Source: Lumbricus rubellus (Eukaryota > Annelida > Clitellata > Crassiclitellata > Lumbricidae). From it: DNA of 64,000 nt. The notes under the pieces are model-generated. The model did no database searches. It was given only the letters and a program-made list of their open reading frames with translations, and was not told the DNA's origin. This document shows positions 59,034-64,000 of this stretch, piece after piece (position 1 is the stretch's first letter; the number at the start of each line of letters is the position of its first letter). A program made the translations under genes and the position numbers. The stretch spans positions 26,093,185 to 26,157,184 of the forward strand of contig OX243822.1 of assembly GCA_945859605.1 (NCBI GenBank), written 5' to 3'.

Positions 59034-59612
59034 ATGGCTCAAATGCAAACAATGAAAGGTGTTCCAACTCTTCGAGATCTTACCATGCAAAAGCTCGTTA
59101 GAATAGAGAAGGAAAAAACCATGAAGTTGCCGTGGGATTGGCTGCCCTTAACTTTGCAACAAGAGCTGAAGGAGCTGTTATCTGATGTGTGTCGCTATTA
59201 TCATATGTACGTTATCTGTGAAGATGGAAACCATCTAGAGCTTAAAATCGACCCATCGACGTTTGAGCTGAACGGGACCGCAAAAGTCTCGATATATTAT
59301 ATAAATAATTATGTTAGATTGCGGAATTTTCATGGCCCCAAAAAAATCTACGAGGCTCAGACACACAATCTCATTTTTGGTTGCATGTTGTTTAATTCTT
59401 ATTGGGGTGGCCTCCCCCGCATGAAAGATCCGGCGACACTTATACAATGGGTGTCTTCCCATATTCTACCCTTGGCGGAGATTAATCATGTAGCTATTAT
59501 CGACCCAGCCAGGGCTCTCCTATTAGAGGGCATCAGATTTAATATATACACGATGCGTAATTGGGATAGGATAAATAGACGTAACTCTGAGTCTATTCGC
59601 ACCCATCCATAG
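59034..59612 (+). CDS. Accessory protein with possible SOCS-box-like N-terminus
   Basis: 192 residues; the start lies in ATACAATGGCT, the same context as the next plus-strand gene. I do not recognise the protein as a whole. Residues 12-21 (TLRDLTMQKL) fit the spacing of an elongin BC-box, [S/T/P]-L-x3-[C/S/A]-x3-hydrophobic, except for Thr at the Cys/Ser/Ala place. Residues 37-45 (LPLTLQQEL) resemble the L-P-x-x-L of a cullin box. Animal DNA viruses often carry such modules to recruit host ubiquitin ligases, so that role is an inference. The rest looks globular (IYYINNYVRLRNFHG, IFGCMLFNSYWGGL) with no membrane segment. Its position at the element's end, on the strand opposite the virion genes, fits an early or accessory gene. 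Confidence 0.7.
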   Translation: MAQMQTMKGVPTLRDLTMQKLVRIEKEKTMKLPWDWLPLTLQQELKELLSDVCRYYHMYVICEDGNHLELKIDPSTFELNGTAKVSIYYINNYVRLRNFHGPKKIYEAQTHNLIFGCMLFNSYWGGLPRMKDPATLIQWVSSHILPLAEINHVAIIDPARALLLEGIRFNIYTMRNWDRINRRNSESIRTHP

Positions 59613-59907
59613 AACGATTCTCTGTCATCGCCGCTGCTGTGGCCTACGGGGCGCGAGAAGGATGTAAACAAGAACATGGGCGGTCCTACGAACAAGCCAA
59701 GCCAATCACCTACTGAACACTGTCGAACATTCGAGAAGCGACTTCCGTCAGCTTGTTTACGTACGGACGAAAAACTTTGTAGCTGACAAACTGACCTATA
59801 TCCTGACAAAGTGACCTATTTCTGAACAACACTTACGAAACGTGAATCACAGTGGCGCGACCCGTCAAAGTTAACAATTAAACAGAGACAGACTCCAAAT
59901 AAATACA
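59613..59907 (+). other. Spacer between the two accessory genes
   Basis: About 295 bp with no reading frame of interest. It probably holds the end of the first transcript and the promoter of the second; no TATA box or polyadenylation signal was certain. Confidence 0.4.
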
Positions 59908-60285
59908 ATGGCTGGCTTTCGCTTTGCGTTAATACTACTGGTCGTACTGACCGCAGAAGGTAGAAGGCTTTCGAATGCAATTGTTGTCAACCCCTCACCC
60001 TTTAACGGGTGCGACCATATCAAACTGATGAAATATTCAAGTATTGACGATTCCATTACTATGACTCCACTGTATCCTGATGATGCAAATAAAACTATCC
60101 TATGGAATACTTATGCCATCATGGGTGTTTCATGTTCGACCTTGCAAGGATTAACTGCTAACATTCAAGATAGTCCGGAAACATACCAAAATGTGCAATA
60201 TGGTTGTATATGCCGAGGTACCGCGGTCGAACTTGCTCCAGACACACGCGACTGCATTATGTATGTATGGCGATGTAAAAAGTAG
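59908..60285 (+). CDS. Small secreted cysteine-rich protein
   Basis: 125 residues. The N-terminus MAGFRFALILLVVLTAEG is a clear signal peptide, with likely cleavage near residue 18-20. The mature part has six Cys (single Cys in FNGC and GVSC, a C-x-C in YGCICRG, and DC and RC near the end) and a possible N-glycosylation site NKT. There is no membrane anchor, so the product should be exported and disulfide-bonded. Size and cysteine number would suit a cytokine-, growth-factor- or inhibitor-like fold, but I could not match a family. A host-modulating role is an inference from its place in a virus-like element. It converges on the membrane-protein gene 118 bp away. Confidence 0.75.
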   Translation: MAGFRFALILLVVLTAEGRRLSNAIVVNPSPFNGCDHIKLMKYSSIDDSITMTPLYPDDANKTILWNTYAIMGVSCSTLQGLTANIQDSPETYQNVQYGCICRGTAVELAPDTRDCIMYVWRCKK

Positions 60286-60403
60286 ATAGGCTACCTCTAC
60301 TGAGACTTTAAAAAAACTTTTTTCGTTCTCTAAAATGCTCAGATGTATGGTGGTGGGGCAGAAGGCGTTATAGGAATGGGCTCATCCCTGCTGCAGATGC
60401 ACT

Positions 60404-61135
60404 TCAGGGTGACGGAGAGTCGGAAGCTGTGAGTTTTTTTATTGTCAAAGCGCGCTCCTGCTCGCGGCCGCGCTTGACCCACTCGTTTTTTTGTTTTTCC
60501 CCATCGATAGCAGGTGTTTTCGGGCCTCGTCGGATTTCTTCCTTCATCGCGGCATACTTTTCAACCTCGCTAAGGATGATTTTGTATTCGGCGTCGCTGA
60601 TGTTTTCATCTTTGAAAGCTTTTTGCACAAGTGAGTGGATCGTGTCTCGCTTCGCGGCGGCCAATGTGCGGATTTTCTCGTGTTTCTTATTTTTCTTCAA
60701 ACAGTAGAACAGAGCTATAAAGAAGGGGATATCTAGGATTCCAGCGCCTAGGGCTATGCCCTCGAGTGCTATCCCAGGAACAAGACCAACACCGGTGCCC
60801 ATGAGAGCAGCCCCACCACTACCCGTTGTCAGCCCGACGGTAGTAAGTACACCGCACACCCGTTTAAGCACGTGCGCAACTTTACCATACTTCTTAGCTA
60901 AGTGATCGCGAGTTTCGATTTCCTTATGAAAGTCCTTGTCAACCTCATTGATTTTAAATAGGTGAGCGACTGTTTCATTTTTCAGCGCCTTCCCATCTTT
61001 GCCGAGTAATGGCGCTGTCGGCTGTCCACTTGGCTCGAATAGAGCCGAGAGTGCTTTGCCGCCTATCTCGAGCATTTCACCCATGGTGCGAGGTTGTATG
61101 TCTTCAAGCGCTGGATAGCCTATGAATGGTTCCAT
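60404..61135 (-). CDS. Membrane protein of the Polinton virion-gene cluster
   Basis: 243 residues. It begins with a Pro-rich segment (MEPFIGYPALEDIQPRTMGE) and ALFEPSG. A charged helix follows (about 67-90), then a Gly/Ala-rich hydrophobic region of two likely membrane segments (about 94-145, ending FFIALFYCL). After that come a very basic KKNKKHEK and a long amphipathic helix pair (IRTLAAAKRDTIHSLVQKAF, ISDAEYKIILSEVEKY). The KHEKI-x-x-L-A-x-A-K-R motif with I-S-D-x-E recurs in predicted proteins of many invertebrate genomes, which I believe are Polinton-derived; the molecular role is unknown. It may be a virion-membrane or entry-associated protein. It is the last gene of the minus-strand cluster; its start abuts the stop of the next gene upstream. 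Confidence 0.75.
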   Translation of the reverse strand: MEPFIGYPALEDIQPRTMGEMLEIGGKALSALFEPSGQPTAPLLGKDGKALKNETVAHLFKINEVDKDFHKEIETRDHLAKKYGKVAHVLKRVCGVLTTVGLTTGSGGAALMGTGVGLVPGIALEGIALGAGILDIPFFIALFYCLKKNKKHEKIRTLAAAKRDTIHSLVQKAFKDENISDAEYKIILSEVEKYAAMKEEIRRGPKTPAIDGEKQKNEWVKRGREQERALTIKKLTASDSPSP

Positions 61136-61704
61136 TACAACTTGTCTATAACGAGCGTGAGCTGTAGCTTCAAATCAGCTTCAGTTCGTGAAATCAGCAC
61201 GATTGTAATTTTTATCTCATCAGTTTCTCTCTTCAACAGTTTTACAGTTGTTAAGTCAAATTCAGGAGTTGTGATGACTTGCTCCCGGATAGTATTAGTT
61301 GTGGAGCGGATAATTAATTCAAAAGGAATATTATAAGTACTGGGACGGTCTCCTACAACGAGAAATTTATACAGTCCAGCAGGTAACGCCACGGAACCAC
61401 CGGAGCCTTCGCTTGTAATGCTCGGCATACGCATCGGCGCTAGCGGCACAACTGTAGAAGTAGAATTTACAGTTCGGATGGTGCTTCTATAAATGTCGCG
61501 TGTGTGCAGTATTCCGCTGTCGAAATCAAGATCTAGCTGAGGTACAGCGGCTAATGACTCCACAGTCGGTGCTGGAACGTCATCATAACCCCACCGACCC
61601 ATTGTGGTTTGTCCATTAGCCCAGTTGAGGCGGTAATTGTTCGTGTCCGTTTTCCCCTTAGATCTCAGATAAGCGCGAATCTTGAAGTGCATATCGGTCG
61701 CCAT
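61135..61704 (-). CDS. Beta-rich protein next to the fibre gene
   Basis: 189 residues from the ATG at 61704 (MATDMHFKIRAYLRSKGKTD). An upstream in-frame ATG at 61800 would overlap the fibre gene by 68 bp and add a non-conserved-looking stretch, so the inner start is preferred. The sequence alternates polar and hydrophobic residues (SVALPAGLYKFLVVGD, YNIPFELIIRSTT, ITIVLISRTEADLKLQLTLV) with no membrane segment, suggesting a beta-sandwich. I do not recognise it. Beside the fibre and protease, a structural role (fibre anchor or minor capsid) is plausible but inferred. It shares its last base with the start codon of the membrane protein gene (61135), so the genes are tightly packed. Confidence 0.72.
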   Translation of the reverse strand: MATDMHFKIRAYLRSKGKTDTNNYRLNWANGQTTMGRWGYDDVPAPTVESLAAVPQLDLDFDSGILHTRDIYRSTIRTVNSTSTVVPLAPMRMPSITSEGSGGSVALPAGLYKFLVVGDRPSTYNIPFELIIRSTTNTIREQVITTPEFDLTTVKLLKRETDEIKITIVLISRTEADLKLQLTLVIDKL

Positions 61705-61732
61705 CTTACTATACAGACAATATAAGAAAAGT

Positions 61733-62986
61733 CTAAATGCTGCGCGTGAATATCTGGAAATGAGAGAGTCCAGTGTTGGTTGGCTCAGCGGCGACCACAT
61801 TCAATCTGTAAATTCTAAACGCGGTGCTAGTGGTTACTGAGAACTCCTGTGCGGTCGACCCAAGTGTAGTAGTTGACGTTAGAAGCGTGGTAAACACCCC
61901 GCCAGTAGAGCCAGCGAGGTTCCAACTAGTGATTCGTTCCGTGTTACTAGCACGCCCACGCAGCCTGATTTTCCAGATACGCACACTAGCGGGGCACTGA
62001 ATCTGTACCCAGGCTCCGGCGCCCTCTCCTGTAACCCACTCGTTTCCCGGCACTGTGGATACCTGGGGAGCAAAAGTCATATACGGTTGATAGCTGGAAC
62101 TGAAAAAGCTGCTGGCGCTAGCCACAAATCCAGTCTGAGAGGAGTTGGCAGACATCGGTGGTATGTGGCCATCATAGCCGAGAATAGTCAAGGAATCCAC
62201 ATAGCTTTTCGTTACCGCGTCTTGGGGGTTTGTAGGCTCTGGCAGGTACTTAATGAAGTGGCCGTTCATGGCAATATCCTTATGAATGGTAATGATGGGC
62301 GGAGAATCGGCATTACCGAACTGGCACACGTTTTGCCCGGCTGCTCGAACCATAAACCCATGTGTGGTTTCCAGAGTGACTGGCGTCTGAGCCTGACCAG
62401 TTGGAACGACAGCGAACTGGAGTTGGTTCTGAATGTTTCCTAACGCAAACGAAAAGCCTTTGCCATCGGTTAGATCGGTGCAGCCAAGAAGTCTGACTGT
62501 GTTAGATCCTACATTCAGGCGTAGATCACCGGTCATGGTGTCACCAGTCTTTAGCACGCGAAGAACGTCCTGTGCATCCACGTACTGTTTATTCGTCAGA
62601 TAGCTAGGACCCGATGGAACTGTATTATTATTGGTGGTACTATCGGTTATCATCCCCACAAGCTGCGCCCAGCTGATGGCTTCATTACCGCTGTATAGAG
62701 GAGGGTAGGCCGTCGGCAGACCTTTGACCAGCTTACCACCCATGTTTATGTCACCGGTCATCGTTCCACCACTCAATTGCAAATTGTCTTGATCGATGGT
62801 GTCGGCATATCCTTTTGTCGCAGCATCTGTATTTGTTGTGGGAATCCCCACTTCCGTAAGTCGAAACCCACCAGCAGATAGGATTCCCATCATAGTATCA
62901 CCGGCCCTGCGCACGAGGTCAGCCGTGCTGAACTGACCGCCACCGCTTGCACCATCAGAACTACTTCCACCAAACTTATCAGGCAT
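61733..62986 (-). CDS. Fibre protein, phage-type repeats with discoidin-like end
   Basis: 417 residues. After a Gly/Ser-rich N-terminus come three units of the type seen in bacteriophage tail fibres: GGTMTGDINMGGKLVKGLP and GDTMTGDLRLNV, each linked to D-A-x-T-K-x-Y-x-D words (DAATKGYAD near 57, TNKQYVDA near 133, DAVTKSYVDS near 265). The last ~130 residues (GEGAGAWVQIQCPASVRIWK, IRLRGRAS, then FRIYRLNVVAAEPTNTGLSH) resemble a galactose-binding F5/8 type C domain. A trimeric fibre with a glycan-binding tip is therefore likely, serving attachment. The gap to the protease stop is 52 bp. The phage-like shaft in an animal element suggests modular exchange. Confidence 0.85.
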   Translation of the reverse strand: MPDKFGGSSSDGASGGGQFSTADLVRRAGDTMMGILSAGGFRLTEVGIPTTNTDAATKGYADTIDQDNLQLSGGTMTGDINMGGKLVKGLPTAYPPLYSGNEAISWAQLVGMITDSTTNNNTVPSGPSYLTNKQYVDAQDVLRVLKTGDTMTGDLRLNVGSNTVRLLGCTDLTDGKGFSFALGNIQNQLQFAVVPTGQAQTPVTLETTHGFMVRAAGQNVCQFGNADSPPIITIHKDIAMNGHFIKYLPEPTNPQDAVTKSYVDSLTILGYDGHIPPMSANSSQTGFVASASSFFSSSYQPYMTFAPQVSTVPGNEWVTGEGAGAWVQIQCPASVRIWKIRLRGRASNTERITSWNLAGSTGGVFTTLLTSTTTLGSTAQEFSVTTSTAFRIYRLNVVAAEPTNTGLSHFQIFTRSI

Positions 62987-63038
62987 TGTGAAGGAAGTAT
63001 ATAGTCACAAAAAAGGAGCAGTCTAATTCATGAGCAAC

Positions 63039-63413
63039 TTAGACGAGCGAGAGGACTATATCTTCGAACTGGCGACCAGCAGCAAGCTCTCGAAGCACGT
63101 GCAGACATAAATGCCCACAGATCACATCATTGGGGCCCTGAAGTTGAAATGTCTGTGTCCGCAATGGATGATTCAAATAACGAGTGATTTCTAGGGGTGG
63201 GTCTAATCCATAACTGTCAAAGTATATAGCAGCTGGACCCTTCTTCCAGTACGCCACCCAGTGAGTACCACCACCAGATCCCGAGTCAAGGTTTACAATG
63301 CCACACTCAACGTTTTGTATCCTAGCTGGTAGACCATCGCGCATAAAGACGCCGCGAAAGTTGGGAATTGTCCTGGCAGCGTTCTCGATGTCAAAGTTGC
63401 TCAGCGGCTTCAG
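63039..63413 (-). CDS. Adenain-like cysteine protease (PRO), -1 frame of upstream gene
   Basis: The core contains GTHWVAYW (His), YFDSYG (Asp) and QGPNDVICGH, where Gln and Cys are seven residues apart as in adenovirus protease. That completes a His-Asp-Gln-Cys active site. The conserved Polinton-type N-terminus (PLSNFDIE, IPNFRGVF) lies upstream of the first ATG (63344) and is open back to TAG at about 63436, with no AUG. The frame meets the upstream gene in -1 phase at AAAAAAC (63413-63419), so translation by ribosomal frameshift is proposed; a CUG start at 63413 or splicing are alternatives. The frameshifted part is about 124 residues, shorter than adenain (about 200). The enzyme would cleave virion precursors during maturation. 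Confidence 0.88.
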   Translation of the reverse strand: MKPLSNFDIENAARTIPNFRGVFMRDGLPARIQNVECGIVNLDSGSGGGTHWVAYWKKGPAAIYFDSYGLDPPLEITRYLNHPLRTQTFQLQGPNDVICGHLCLHVLRELAAGRQFEDIVLSLV

Positions 63414-63419
63414 TTTTTT
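63345..63419 (-). promoter_or_regulatory. Probable -1 ribosomal frameshift site
   Basis: A AAA AAC in the zero frame of the upstream gene is followed at once by its TGA stop. Shifting one base back enters the protease frame. GCCGC four bases downstream (63404-63408) can pair with GCGGC at 63351-63355, a possible but weak stem; a pseudoknot was not assessed. Confidence 0.65.
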
Positions 63420-63934
63420 GAAAGATATAATCCGCTACCACTACACATAGGGCAACAACCACCAGTAGTCTGGCGCCCCAAGTACAAGCCAGAACCCTTC
63501 AGCTGTGTCTCAACCTCGCGATTGTGGCGCGCAGCTTCGGCATTCGCAGCGTCGTTAGCTCTTTTATCTAGTACAGTCTTCGCAATACCTGCTGCACCAC
63601 CGGCCAGGGCGCCCGTCGCGCCTAACGCACCAAGTATCGTCGGAATCAGCGGAATGAGAGGAGCGAGGAATGGTAGGATCCCACCCATTTTGGTCATCAT
63701 CTTCATCTGAGTCTTTGAGAAAATCAAATCAGCCCCGGTGCCCTCGCCCTTTTTCTTCATGATGTGCGAAATTTGCCGTTTTGTGAGTCCGAGTTTGTCA
63801 GAGCCATGAAGCTGCTCACGCGAAAGTCGAAGAGTGACACCATTTCCATCACGAGCGGCCTTAGCTAGGGTCTCCTTTTGACCTTTTGTCAGCGTCAATC
63901 CGAAGGGGGAATAACCAGCAGTCGATTGTGCCAT
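63410..63934 (-). CDS. Minor virion protein precursor with GSGLYL motifs
   Basis: 174 residues. The N-terminal half is basic and helical (LTLTKGQKETLAKAARDG, LTKRQISHIMKKKG). A hydrophobic Gly/Ala/Pro segment follows (about 84-116, GGILPFLAPLIPLIP then GALGATGALAGGAAG), suited to membrane insertion. After that come a charged helix and two GSGLYL motifs around a CCPMC cluster at the C-terminus. Basic protein plus membrane-active segment plus Gly-rich protease-type sites recalls adenovirus precursor proteins (pVI, pX) that adenain cleaves; in Polintons similar genes accompany the protease. Assignment to a particular adenovirus homologue is not claimed. It is the first complete minus-strand gene in the window, and its 3' end overlaps the protease frame at the slippery site. 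Confidence 0.78.
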   Translation of the reverse strand: MAQSTAGYSPFGLTLTKGQKETLAKAARDGNGVTLRLSREQLHGSDKLGLTKRQISHIMKKKGEGTGADLIFSKTQMKMMTKMGGILPFLAPLIPLIPTILGALGATGALAGGAAGIAKTVLDKRANDAANAEAARHNREVETQLKGSGLYLGRQTTGGCCPMCSGSGLYLSKN

Positions 63935-64000
63935 TTCGAAGAACCGAGTTGATATCGATATATATTGGCATGATCCCCCTTTTCTAAATCGAAATCAGAC
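63935..64000 (-). other. Leader upstream of the minor virion gene
   Basis: Only 66 bp of the next intergenic space are visible, with GATATCGATATATATTG. No reading frame can be assigned. Confidence 0.3.

Larger units (their letters stand above)
58880..64000 (-). mobile_element. Polinton/Maverick (adintovirus-like) element, one end
   Basis: A compact block of seven intron-less genes with short gaps, unlike the rest of the window. An adenain-type protease, a virion-protein-like gene with GSGLYL motifs, a fibre and a membrane protein place it with Polintons, integrated virus-like elements of animals. Five genes run on the minus strand and two accessory genes on the plus strand near the presumed terminus. 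Base composition becomes GC-richer at about 58880, where the terminal inverted repeat should lie; the exact end and 6-bp target duplication cannot be set without the other end. The polymerase, integrase, ATPase and capsid genes are expected beyond 64000. All frames seen are intact, so the copy is young or still functional. Confidence 0.87.

Noticed and set aside
61705..61800. Upstream start for the beta-rich Polinton protein
   Set aside because: It would overlap the fibre gene, and the added residues look like shifted fibre coding. The ATG at 61704 gives a neat 28-bp gap.

Overview
This is animal genomic DNA, most likely from a marine invertebrate. Three things point there: a large gene split into short exons with ordinary GT-AG splice sites, a tRNA-derived SINE family, and many hAT-, mariner-, LINE-, LTR- and Polinton-type elements and microsatellites. 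The frequent short motif AGGCCTA recalls echinoderm genomes, but that is an impression, not a demonstration. No rRNA, free-standing tRNA gene, CRISPR array or bacterial gene was seen.

Host gene. One gene covers most of the window on the minus strand. Thirteen exons between 53593 and 17248 join in phase at all twelve junctions. They encode the C-terminal ~910 residues of an EGF/laminin-G protein in the order EGF, acidic linker, EGF, LamG, EGF, LamG, EGF, LamG, stop. Architecture and local motifs fit pikachurin (EGFLAM), an extracellular matrix protein. Its 5' exons were not found. Several exons are short and were recovered by translating between splice sites. The introns are filled with repeats.

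LTR element (6287-12438). This is a complete, young LTR retrotransposon. It has two 1674-bp LTRs differing at about six positions by eye, TGTAACG/CGTTACA ends, a CTGG target duplication, a tRNA-Ser(GCT)-type primer binding site and a purine tract. Its only long gene is gag-like with a zinc knuckle. That gene starts about 1 kb inside the 5' LTR and is translated through the LTR end and primer site. No pol is present.

DNA transposons. A 2.16-kb hAT-like element (12709-14865) and a 452-bp one (26156-26607) have perfect 8-bp target duplications. Two mariner-type elements lie back to back (15543-16368), the second keeping a transposase C-terminus. A diverged tandem duplication (about 36.5-42.7 kb) carries a different insertion in each copy (38190-38910 and 41281-42169), so each copy shows the empty site for the other.

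Right end (about 58.9 kb to the window edge). This is part of a Polinton/Maverick (adintovirus-like) element: an adenain-like cysteine protease, a minor-virion-like protein, a phage-type fibre with a discoidin-like C-terminus, a beta-rich protein and a membrane protein on the minus strand, plus two plus-strand accessory genes near the presumed terminus (one with a possible SOCS-box-like N-terminus, one a small secreted cysteine-rich protein). The protease frame has no AUG before its conserved N-terminus. It overlaps the upstream gene in the -1 frame exactly at a classical A AAA AAC slippery heptamer, which suggests programmed ribosomal frameshifting. DNA polymerase, integrase, ATPase and major capsid genes would lie beyond 64000.
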